Below, one piece after another: positions 10,352-19,647 of a stretch of 64,000 nt of DNA. The stretch is taken from NCBI GenBank assembly GCA_010909165.1, contig VJWM01000126.1, positions 186,001 to 250,000 on the forward strand. Direction: 5' to 3'. Numbering within the stretch: position 1 is the first letter of the stretch; every line of letters starts with the position of its first letter. The position numbers were made by a program, and so were the translations under genes. The notes under the pieces are model-generated. The model made no database searches and was not told the origin of the DNA. It saw only the letters and a program-made list of their open reading frames with translations. The DNA comes from Anthoceros angustus. Lineage: Eukaryota > Streptophyta > Anthocerotopsida > Anthocerotales > Anthocerotaceae.

Positions 10352-10990
10352 GAATCATGAAGAAGTACCTAGTGCTCGAGTGTGTACTGAGCATGGACGT
10401 GGATGGCTGTCTCTGATCCTGGTACCTCTCATCATAACAGAGAATCCGAATCAAGCGGCGGGAGGATGACGCGCGGCGTCTGCCTCGTGTGGACTCGCTT
10501 GCGATCTGGCTCGGTCACGGAGACCAGGCATCGGGGGTGCAGGCCTGGAATTTGGCTCAGATCCGGTGGAATCGGCGTGGCAATTGCCGGATTGAGCTTG
10601 TAGCAGGATGAGAGCGGAGTTGCAAGTGTTTGCAACTTCTCGTTTTGTGGCCGTGGAAGCAGCTGCTAACCTGCAGGGCAGCAGGACCCGAGGATCGATG
10701 CTGGGCTCAACATCTCCAGCTGGGCTCAACATCTCCAGCTGGGCTCAACATCTCCAGGTCATTCCGTGAGAGAGTGGATCAAGGGTGGTGCTGCCTGCTA
10801 GTAGCTGTGGATGCGCATGGTGTCTCCAGTCAAGACAACTCCGACATCCTTTATTAACTTGCAACTCTACTCGCAGAGATGGAGGGCAGTTGAACAAACA
10901 GGATTCTGCACACAAGGATTACGGGTCCAAGACGGTATACGACCTAGGATTACGGTTCCAAGTGCATGTTGTTGTGACAGTGGGGAGATG
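10352..10990. other. 3' flank of PPR gene 1 / intergenic
   Basis: No recognisable gene. The portion at 10370-10460 resembles 11285-11430 (3' flank of the orphan DYW module), including CATAACAGAGA, so the 3' UTR was duplicated with the domain. Confidence 0.5.
10702..10757. repeat. Three tandem copies of a 19-bp unit
   Basis: The unit TGGGCTCAACATCTCCAGC is repeated at 10702, 10721 and 10740, the last copy slightly truncated. It lies between PPR gene 1 and the orphan DYW module. Confidence 0.9.
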
Positions 10991-10998
10991 TTGAGGCC

Positions 10999-11271
10999 AC
11001 GTACCTCACACAAAACTGGTGGTGAAGCCACTGTCTGAGAAGCAAAAAGAAGATGCGCTTTGTGGGCATGCTGAGAAGCTAGCTCTGGCGTTTGGTCTGT
11101 TGAAGACTCCGAGTGGGACACCTCTTGTGGTAACGAAGGATCTACGCATGTGCAGCGACTGTCACAGTTCCACGGAGCTCATGTCAAAGCTTGAACACAG
11201 AGACACCGTGGGGATGGGTACCGCGTGCTTCGATTCGCAGATGGTTGTTGCAGTTGTAATGGTCGACCAAA
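10999..11271 (+). pseudogene. Orphan DYW:KP deaminase module, frameshifted
   Basis: This is a second copy of the DYW:KP end of PPR gene 1 with no PPR array attached. It has the KP pair (LVVKPLSE), LCGHAEKLALAFGLL, VVTKDLRMCSDCHSS (CxxCH) and LEHRDT. A base loss near 11213 then shifts the frame, and the terminal RFADGCCSCNGRP is read in another frame up to 11270. Nucleotide similarity to 10079-10350 is high and extends into the 3' flank. It lacks a start codon and RNA-binding repeats, so it is a dead remnant of a tandemly duplicated PPR gene. Confidence 0.85.
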
Positions 11272-11611
11272 AGATAAATGGAGGACTACTCAGCTCAAGT
11301 GTGTACCAGAGACACTTGCATTCTCTTTTTGGGCTTGGTTAACTCCATCCCTGTCCAGATGGACACATGAGCATACCGTATTAAACTGCTCCACCTCTCG
11401 TCATAACAGAGAGCAACAAAATCCAATAAATCTCTCCTGTGAAATGTCTTAGACCGGTTTAATACGGATCGTAGAGACAGTCTGAAACCTTTGACCATGA
11501 ACGCTTCACACACCAGTCTGTCCAAAACTTCGCAATATAGCTGTTTAATTTTCCCTGGGATTCAAAGAAAAAACCAACTGCACCATCATCAAGGCGGTGC
11601 AATTGACCCTA

Positions 11612-11860
11612 ATAATCCGCTTCCAACACATTAATTTGATGTTGGGTGGTTCATAGCAGTGTGGCTTTGAGCTTTTCCATTGGAAGAGTGGAAAGTACTT
11701 CGTGGAGGATGTTGAAACATGTACTGCCCTTGTTCCTGCCGCTGCATGTTCCCTTCAGGTTTCATAGTGCTTCGGGACCTGAATTACGTTAAACGCATGA
11801 GAACTTCCTACCACATATACAAAGATTCATGACACATCAAAAGGAGATCCTGTCAGAGCA
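11612..11860. repeat. Right copy of the duplicated PPR flank
   Basis: Counterpart of 6145-6395 in the same orientation with similar landmarks. The stretch 11272-11986 otherwise shows no gene. Confidence 0.7.
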
Positions 11861-11986
11861 AGCACTAACCTGAAACCAGCTGCCATCCAGAGCAAGGCAG
11901 CACAAAACAGTCACATCTGGTAAGACGGCTTGGCTTCTACACTACTAGTTGCACACAGGGCTGCGGAAGAGATCACCAACTTGTTG

Positions 11987-14482
11987 TCAATTCCGGTCCC
12001 CACATGAGCAAAAGCCATCCACGAAATGATGCACTCGGTGTGCATCTCGCACAATTACATCTCGCCGTTCAATCCTCGACATGATCTTGGTGCCACTGTG
12101 ACAAGCATTGCACATCCGCAGATTCTTTGTTACCAGCAATGTTGTGCCATCTGGAGTGTTTAGGAGACCATAGGCCAACGCTAGTTTCTCAGCATGTCCA
12201 CACAACGCATCCTCCTCCCCTGCGTCAGGCACTGGCTTCAGCACTAAGCTTGACTGCGAAAACTGGTCTCCTTTCCTTGATAATTGATGATTCGCATTCC
12301 TCAACTTGGAATGGATGTCATCCCTTTCTTCCCCTACAACGAACATGTGAACCTTGTTGTCTACCTCGATCCAGGACCTTGCAGCTTTCTTACACGCGCC
12401 TGCAGACTTTCTCAGATTTTCTATCCTGTCCACATCCCTCCACCTACCGGCTTTAGCATAGATATTTGCCAAGAGTGCATAAGGAGCAGCATCCTGAGGC
12501 TCTACTTTGATGAGATGGTCAAAACATCGCCTTCCACGCTCCATATCACCATGGGTGTTGCAGGCGCTCAGCAAGGATTTCCATCCTGCAGTGTCTTTGT
12601 TGGATGGCAAAGTTCGCAGCATAATTTCTGCTTCTGCTAGACGGCCTGACCGCCCAAGAAGATCGGCCATGCAGTTATAATGATGTGTTCTTGGTGTTAT
12701 GGCATGGTCCTTCTCCATCATCTTAAAAAACTGCTCACCTTCAGTCACCAGGCCCTCGTGACTGCATGCTAACAGAAGACACAGAAAAGTTGCGTCATCC
12801 GGCACAACCATTTGGTGCAGCATCTCCTGGAAACACTGTATTGCCTTTCGTCCCTGATCATGCTGGGCATATCCATGCAGCAGGGCATTCCATGTGCACA
12901 CATTTCTTGTGGCCAGTCTGTCCAACACTGTGCGAGCGTCGTCAAGACTGCCACACTTTGCGTACATGTCTACTAGGCTGCAGCTAACAACAGGATCATC
13001 TTCTAACCCTCTTGCCTGTATTTGACAGTGAAGCAGCTTTCCCTGATGTAAGGCTCCAATGCTGGTACAAGCTTTCAGAAGACAAGCAAATGTGGCACGA
13101 TTAGCAGGAGTACTAGCCTCTTCTTGCATTCTAGCATAGAGACTAAGAGCCTCTTGACCGAGCCCACGCTGAGCGTATCCGGCCATCAAGGCAGTCCATG
13201 TCACGACATCTTTAGCAGGCAGTCTGTCAAATACTCTGCAGGCATCGTCCAAGCTCTCACACTTCACATACATGTCCACCAGACTGTTTCCTACAGCCAA
13301 ATCATTTTGCAGTCCTGTTTCCTGAATCAGAAGATGAAGCTTCCTGCCCTCGTGCAGAGCTCCAACACTGGCACATGCCTTGAGGAGGCTCGAAAACGTA
13401 AAATTGTCTGCATGACTAATGCCTTCCCGTTGCATACTTTTATAGAGCGAGAGGGCTTGCTGACCAAGCCCACGCTGAGAGTATCCTGTGATCATAGTAT
13501 TCCACGTCACCACATTTTTTCCCACTAATCTGTCAAAGACTCGGCGAGCAGCCTCTAAGCTACCACATTTTAAGTACATGTCCACCAGGCTGGTGCCAAC
13601 ATACGTATCAGTTTCAAGTCCTCTTCTGCAAATCTCAGAATGAAGCTGCTGCCCTTGATGCAAATCTTCAACAGTTGCACATGCATTGAGAAGAATCACA
13701 AAAGACGATTCATGAATCATGCCCCCTTTTTGCCCAGCTGCAAAAAGGGCAAGGGCCTCTTGGCCCAACCCATGTTGAGCATATCCTCCTAACATGGCAC
13801 TCCAAGTGACAGCATTTTTTGTTGTTAGCCCGTCAAACACTCTGCGGGCATCCTGTAAGCTGCCACATTTTGCATACATGTCCACAAGGCTGCTTCCAAC
13901 AAACACGTTAATCTCAGCACCACTCCTATGAATGTCAGCATGAACCTCCCTCCCAGCATCTACATCCGCTGTGCTAGCACAGGCCTTGAGTATCGTGACA
14001 TACATCACCTCGTTCGGCTTCACACCCATCTGCCGCATCTGCTCGTACAGCTTCAAAACCTCTGTGTGCTGCCCATGTTCAGCATGTGCAGCAATTATGA
14101 ATCCCCATAACGAGAGATTTGGTGCATGCACTCCCCTGAAGACCTGCATTGCTTCTTGCAGCATCCCAGTGCAAGCATACATTCGAATCAAGTGGCATGC
14201 TAGGAACGAATTTGACTCGTATCCAATTCTCCGCGTCAGGGCATGAACGCTTCTGCCAGAAGGCAGATCTTTGTGGGCAATGCATGTCTTCAAAACATAA
14301 TACAAGACAGACACGGGTAAGCAGAATTGCTGAGAGACCAGCTGCTCCAAAGCGTCCACGGCTTCACTGAGCCGTCCTTCATTACAAAGATGGTAACAGT
14401 TCTGAATCTCCAACTTGCTAGACCTGTTGTTGTCCCAGATGGCCTCCCGTGCCCATGGCTCCACTGCAAGCCAAGTAAACAT
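11987..14482 (-). CDS. PPR gene 2: PLS-class PPR protein with E and DYW:KP-like domains
   Basis: The frame runs on the minus strand from a GTG at 14680. The first in-frame ATG is at 14482, giving 831 residues with no intron needed. It holds about five PLS triplets with motifs SLVDMYAKCGSLQDARRVF, VVTWNTMITGYSQRGLGQ and VTWTALMAGYAQ. These lead into P2/L2/S2 (YNCMADLLGRSGRLAEAE), E motifs (KKAARSWIEVDNKVHMFVVG) and a DYW-type deaminase: LVLKPV, LCGHAEKLALAYGLL (HxE), KNLRMCNACH (CxxCH) and IVRDAHRVHHF. The last residues are FCSCGDRN, neither the canonical DYW nor the GRP seen in PPR gene 1. All deaminase zinc and catalytic residues visible are intact, so it is a candidate active organelle RNA-editing factor. 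It is head-to-head with the EEF2KMT-like gene. The 5' end could be extended by an upstream exon. Confidence 0.9.
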   Translation of the reverse strand: MFTWLAVEPWAREAIWDNNRSSKLEIQNCYHLCNEGRLSEAVDALEQLVSQQFCLPVSVLYYVLKTCIAHKDLPSGRSVHALTRRIGYESNSFLACHLIRMYACTGMLQEAMQVFRGVHAPNLSLWGFIIAAHAEHGQHTEVLKLYEQMRQMGVKPNEVMYVTILKACASTADVDAGREVHADIHRSGAEINVFVGSSLVDMYAKCGSLQDARRVFDGLTTKNAVTWSAMLGGYAQHGLGQEALALFAAGQKGGMIHESSFVILLNACATVEDLHQGQQLHSEICRRGLETDTYVGTSLVDMYLKCGSLEAARRVFDRLVGKNVVTWNTMITGYSQRGLGQQALSLYKSMQREGISHADNFTFSSLLKACASVGALHEGRKLHLLIQETGLQNDLAVGNSLVDMYVKCESLDDACRVFDRLPAKDVVTWTALMAGYAQRGLGQEALSLYARMQEEASTPANRATFACLLKACTSIGALHQGKLLHCQIQARGLEDDPVVSCSLVDMYAKCGSLDDARTVLDRLATRNVCTWNALLHGYAQHDQGRKAIQCFQEMLHQMVVPDDATFLCLLLACSHEGLVTEGEQFFKMMEKDHAITPRTHHYNCMADLLGRSGRLAEAEIMLRTLPSNKDTAGWKSLLSACNTHGDMERGRRCFDHLIKVEPQDAAPYALLANIYAKAGRWRDVDRIENLRKSAGACKKAARSWIEVDNKVHMFVVGEERDDIHSKLRNANHQLSRKGDQFSQSSLVLKPVPDAGEEDALCGHAEKLALAYGLLNTPDGTTLLVTKNLRMCNACHSGTKIMSRIERRDVIVRDAHRVHHFVDGFCSCGDRN

Positions 14483-14884
14483 GCGAGTTTGAGCTTCGCA
14501 GGTACAGGGCACACAAAGACAGGTCAAGGGCACGGCACTCACGAAATCTGCGTTGCTCTGCTGTAGTCTGCACCGATGAGCGATGTCTCCACCATTGCTC
14601 CACAGGCTCCAACTGACTTTCCAGAGAGGAAACTTGTCTGCGGAAGCTCCACTTGCTTGCCAGCAACACAAGCTGAGCACCCAAAGCTGAGCCTTTCCTC
14701 ATATGTTTCTGAAGCTCTGAGTCCCATACGTGACCATGAACCTGCCAGAGGGTCGTATACGTATGCTGGCGGCTTACCGAGCAATGGAGCCTCCGCGCGT
14801 AATTGTTACCCTGGCCAGGTCCCCAATCAGCGGTTCTGTGTTCTGTTTCCTTGACTTGCGTACTTCTGCCTGAACTCGTGTTCT
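14483..14884. promoter_or_regulatory. Divergent intergenic region between PPR gene 2 and the EEF2KMT-like gene
   Basis: Both genes read outward from this roughly 400-bp interval, so it should hold both promoters and the 5' UTRs. An open + strand frame (14576-14854) crosses it without recognisable domain and is separated from the EEF2KMT frame by a TGA at 14852. I cannot point to a specific TATA box or binding site. Confidence 0.45.
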
Positions 14885-14887
14885 GAG

Positions 14888-16725
14888 GATTATGCTGGCC
14901 TGCGCAGAGAGCTCGGTGGTGGATCCCTGGACCATGTGGCCCAGACCTTTTTTCTAAACAACTGCTGCCTCGATCAAGTGGGTTAGCCTGAAAGTCAGTG
15001 ATGCTCGTTGCTGGTATTTCCTCAAGGATTTCTCCTCATAGGACAGTTTTCGTCATCTTGGTTTGAAGCTCTGCAGAACGTATCCTCCCAGCAAGGACTA
15101 CGTGAGACGTGTGCTGAAGGAGTTCATATTGGCTGCTGAGCAAGACGGGCATGAGGTTGAAGAAGGACTCTACGAGCAGCATGCAGCCCTCTTACATCTT
15201 CCCTCGGTAAGGCATGGCATGAGGCAAAACCGATTTCTGAGGCATACCGCCTAAGTTGAATGTCTTGAGGTCATACCGAGAACTGTATTGCATATCAGCA
15301 TCTGCAGATCTGCCTCTAAATTTTCTGCCTTCTTGTCAGTTCAGGAGGTCCTTGATATCGAAACAAAGTGCTACAGAACGTACTCCTATGCTGTACCTGA
15401 GGACTCAACCTCGTATCTGGCAGGGGTTCGGGGACTGGGCATGGTGCCAGCACCAGCTTACGGAGTGGTGACACTCAGGGTGTCCCAGAACATGCTGGAA
15501 GCAGATACTGGGTAAGGTCTTTAGTCCTGCAATCTCAGAATGTCCAGCAAGATTTTTTCTGAAGCTTTTTTTTGTCATTGTGCCTGCTTCAATACATGCT
15601 GTGTCTTCTCGTTCAGGTGCTGGTCGTGGACTGCGGGTCTTTATCTGACTGAGTTTTTGTTCACCTTCCCACAGCTGTTCAACCAGCAATCTTGCCTCGA
15701 GGTTCTCTTGCACATTTTTCTTCAGTACTGAGCATGTACGGTTATCTTTCTTTTGTGGTACATGCATCTGCGTGTGTTGTTTCTTCTCACTGTCAGAAAC
15801 TGCCGCCAAGCTCACAGCTTGGTTCAGGTGCTGGTCTGGCAGGAATCGCCCTTAGCCGACTATCACCCTCAAAGGTTCAGATCTCATTACAGAACTGTAA
15901 CCCAATGTCTTTGTCTACCCATTCCAGGGCTAAGTCACTCCTTACTAGGATAGTTCTTCTCTTCTCTTCTCTTCCCTCCGGTGCGAAAAGCTTGTTAGTA
16001 AACTGTTCTCATCTTCTGGTTACTGGCAGGTGGTATTGAGTGACGGTAGTTTACCTGCCTTGGCCAATTTGAAGCAGAACTTGGAGATCAATGGCATCAC
16101 ACATGCACAGGAAGGAAGGCCTCCATCCGCAAACAACACTAGCTGCTGCACTGATGTAAGTTCTCTACAAAGTCAGCGTTTGTACTAATCCACAAAATCA
16201 GAAGCCCTGAAATCTAACTTTTCTGTGGTCAGGTGTCTTGCCAAAACATTTCCTGGGAAACAGTAACAGAGGAAGAGCTGGAATCTCTTCACGCCGACAT
16301 CATGTAAGCACGACTCGTAACCCAGCTGATTGTCAGCGGATGGCTCACGGTGTGTCTACTCAAAGAAATGCCCTCACCATGACGCTGTGCTGTAACCTGG
16401 TTGCAGCTTAGCAGCAGATGTGGTATACGACCCAAAATGCATTCCACACCTTATCCGTGTTCTGCAAGGTCTGCTACGAAGACCAGGCTCAGCAGGCATG
16501 GCAGGAGTGCAGCAGGCAAATAAGAGTGGCAGCCCGTCCAGCCCTGTAGCGTTCATCGCATCTGTGGTGAGAAACGAGAGCACAATGGACATGTTCCTGA
16601 AGGGGTTAAAGTCTGCAAACCTGTGTGCTCTCGATGTCACAGAGATGATGCGGCCACAGAAGTGCCTCCTTGAGCTTAGCGCTTTGGATAGATCGCAGGT
16701 CACCTTACATCGAATTCATGCTTAA
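14888..16725 (+). CDS. EEF2KMT: EEF2KMT/FAM86-type protein-lysine methyltransferase, 8+ exons, 5' end unresolved
   Basis: SAM-dependent seven-beta-strand lysine methyltransferase. In animals and yeast the family trimethylates elongation factor eEF2. Exons by phase-consistent GT-AG splicing: 14888-14977, 15042-15206, 15345-15511, 15617-15701, 15818-15874, 16030-16155, 16233-16303 and 16407-16725, giving at least 359 residues. Family landmarks become continuous after splicing: RRELGGGSLDHV, TYPPSKDYVRRVLKEF, WTAGLYLTEF, SAM-binding motif I LELGSGAGLAGIAL (joined across an intron), VLSDGS, and post-motif LAADVVYDP (also joined across an intron). The end is LSALDRSQVTLHRIHA. The N-terminus is uncertain: no in-frame ATG lies between the TGA at 14852 and the first conserved residues, so an upstream exon or non-obvious start is missing. 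It converges with the SDR gene, 157 bp away. Confidence 0.86.
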
Positions 16726-16882
16726 TCCTGTTCAAGTCCCTCCATTCAATTCAATCGTTCAAAGCAATTCTGGAGAAGAGAAAATCCTGGTTTCCGCACA
16801 CGATAATGATGCAAGGCAGGGAAATGGGCACATAATGGATGCTTATTTTCTAGGCGTTACAATCCCCAGACAAACATTAATG

Positions 16883-18779
16883 TCAATGAGAGTGGGACGA
16901 CTTATCGCGCGCCTTCAGAAGCTTCAGCGATGGGTATCCCAATATGAGGGTTTGCAAGACCCAAGCTACCTGATTTTCGGGCTCTATCCTTCTTGCCACT
17001 GTGAATGCGTAGGCTGCTTGCACGCTATGGAAGAGTAGGGACATAAGGACTGTTAATTGCATAGCTTCATAGGACCTGAACACCGTGAGAGCGGCGGACT
17101 GCACAGGCTGCAGGGGACCGAGCGTCTCTGCTGACAAGAATCCCGATAAGGACAGCCAGATTAAGCTCGCCACAATGGATATCCAGATGGTAGCAGGCGG
17201 CGATTCCACTGGTCGCCTCGTGCGTCTCTTCCAGAATGCGAGTGTGCGCGTCATGCCTTCCTCTTTCCCCACAATCGGCACGTACTGAAGATCGCGTTCC
17301 GCCTTTGAGTTTGAGAAGAAGTGAGTGACACCCGCCTGCCATACCGTGATGTCGGGCATCAGCGATTAGAACAGCCATGGCCGAGGCCTGAATGCCTGAC
17401 ACAACAGATTTGAAAGCGAAGGGAGCTGCAGAAAAGAAAAGCGTACCTCGTGGACGTCTGCTGGAAGAATGAAGGGCTCGGGAAGCCAAGATGTTCCCAG
17501 CACTGAATTCAAAACTTGGTACAAGCCCAATGTGAGGGACCCCATGCGCATAGCGAAGTTCACACTCAGTTCACGATCCGGATACTTGTAACCCAGGCCT
17601 TCCACAAGAGGCCGCAGAAACTCGAAAGTGTTGACAGGAGCGCCTGTGCAGGACAAATCCAAGCGGTTTGGCAAGAACGTAACGGGGAAGTGTTAAAGTC
17701 ATCATTCACATTAAGGAGCGCGTTAGGCTCCTTACCGTCAGAGATGAAGTACACTTGGCCGCATGGCGGGGCATTAGAGTTCACAGCCTCCAGAAGGGCC
17801 CGGCTTGCGAGCAGCTGCGCGTGCACAAGGTTGTCAAGGTACACCCAGTCCGTCTGCACGTCGGTTCCTCCGACCCTGAACTTGAGAAGTCCCCATTCCG
17901 CATACTTCAGAAGGCGGGGAATGTGATGCCCTTCGCCGGGGCCGTACACAGCAGCGGGCCGGATCACACAAGTCCGCAACACTCCCTTGCTCTTCCTGCA
18001 ACAAATTCAGATTCCAGTCCATCGGAAACGGGCACAGCCAGACTCCGCAGTCCAGAATACCAGGCAAGTCTTGCAATCCCAAACAAGTGTGCAAAAAGGA
18101 AGAAGAGCTCAAAATCTCTGAATCGCACAGCCACATACCGGAGCGCAGTGTTGTTAGCCTTGCGGACAAGCTGCTCAGCAGCAGCCTTGCTGCGGCCAAA
18201 ATCATCTGCTGAAAAATAGGGCAAGCTCTCGTCTCCGGACTGGATCTCCTGGCCTCCAAACACAACGTTACTGGTACTGGTGTAAACCAATCTCGGGACG
18301 CCGTGCTCGATGCAGCTGTCCAGGACGAGCCGAGTGCCGTCCACATTCACTTCCTCCATCCGCCGCGCCTGCAGCATTTCCTTGCCCGTCCTCCCAAAGG
18401 ACGCCAGATGGAAGACGCAGCTGGCGCCTTTCATGGCCTTCTCCAAATCCTCCTTCCTCCTTACGTCGCCTGCACCATCCCATCCGGAGAACCGAGCTTT
18501 CAAATTCCGCTGTGATCAATCTCAATGATGCAATGCAGCACGCATCAAATCTTCCGCCATTGGATTCAAATCTTCCAGCAACCTACCAGTGACGCTGACC
18601 ACGCCCCGAGCTTGGAGCTCAGGCAGCCAGGGAGATGATGTAGCCACGTCCAGCGCTGTCACCTTGGAAGCCCCTTGCCGCAGCAGCTCCAGGCACAGGG
18701 CCGCTCCCACGAAGCCAGCCCCGCCAGTCACCACAAACGCCTTGTCCCGGATTCCCTCCATCACCTGTGGCTGTGCCAT
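16883..18779 (-). CDS. 3beta-HSD-like short-chain dehydrogenase with C-terminal membrane domain, 5 exons
   Basis: NAD(P)-dependent SDR of the 3beta-hydroxysteroid dehydrogenase/sterol-4alpha-carboxylate decarboxylase type, close to Arabidopsis At2g33630 as I remember it. Minus-strand exons: 18779-18587, 18496-18139, 17995-17736, 17643-17447 and 17335-16883. Phases close perfectly to 486 residues from an ATG. Visible features: Rossmann motif VVTGGAGFVGAALC near the N-terminus, FHLASFG, YTSTSNVVFGG, CVIRPAAVYGPGE, DWVYLDNLVHAQLLAS, YFISDGAPVNTFEFLRPL (formed by splicing), and THFFSNSKAERDLQYVP. The C-terminal third has hydrophobic segments and WVLQTLILGYPSLKLL, resembling the TMEM254/DUF4499 tail, so an ER-membrane protein is likely. 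The active-site YxxxK reads FGRSK: the catalytic Tyr is Phe. Substrate unknown; a sterol or steroid is only a family inference. Confidence 0.9.
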
Positions 18780-19647
18780 CTCGCCTGTCGCAATTCAGCT
18801 CGGATATGTGCAATAGCGCAATGGGAGCTGTGCTGTGGATTCCAGCCGCAGCGGCCGACATTTTGTATCTCTCGCTGGGACAGTTGAGCGGACTCGCGCC
18901 CTCCCGGAGTCAAAAACTGGTTGCCGACCGTCAAATCTTCCCCGCACCTTCGCGGAGGTGCGGAAACAACTTCTCGGAGACAACTTCTCGGCATGCTTTT
19001 AGTTTGAGCCAAACGCAAAATCGCCTAAACGCGTCTCTTGTTTACAACTTATTCAATCACGATTAAATGGGCTGGTCTCGAGCCGGAGAGCTTTCACACA
19101 ACTAGGCCTCCCAAAATTCTCATTTGGGAACATTCCTCTCCTTGTGAATCGCTTGAAAGGCCCCATTTGCCAACATTCCTCTCCTTGTGAGTTGCATTGT
19201 TGATTCTGTTTTTCTTCAGACATGACTCGACTCGCTGTTGGTAGCGATAATAGAAATTGGAGTTCCTCGAGGAAATCCAAGAAGTTCCTCAGCAGCTATG
19301 TAGTTTGCTGCTTCTCCTTCATTGCAGTGATCGAAATACTTCAGGATAACTGTAAAGATTTCGGTGGCGAGCAAGAACAGAGAGCAGTGGTTCACTCTGG
19401 CAGAAGCAACGCTGTGGGGTTAGAGACGAACTCTAGGGTTTGAATCCATAGGAATCGCTGTCGCAGTATTAGACACTCGACTTCATTTTGACGCAACTCA
19501 AACGAAGCCGAAAAGAATGCAATTCTGTCAATTCTTTCAAGGGGCGGCAAGAAAGAAAACCCTAGAGCTGCGCTCGAGATCCCGAACCTCCTGGTGTCGT
19601 GTCCCTGCACGCGTTGGGTGCGCGCCTAAGGCGTGTGTTGCTTGAGA
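18780..19647. other. Divergent intergenic region with small duplication
   Basis: This lies between two genes reading outward (SDR to the left, trypsin-like gene to the right) and should contain both promoters. A small direct repeat (AACATTCCTCTCCTTGTGA) occurs at about 19128 and 19173. No gene recognised. Confidence 0.45.

Noticed and set aside
14576-14854. 92-codon + strand frame upstream of the EEF2KMT-like gene as its first exon
   Set aside because: Ends at a TGA (14852) in the same frame as the conserved exon, overlaps the antisense of PPR gene 2, and no phase-consistent splice was found.
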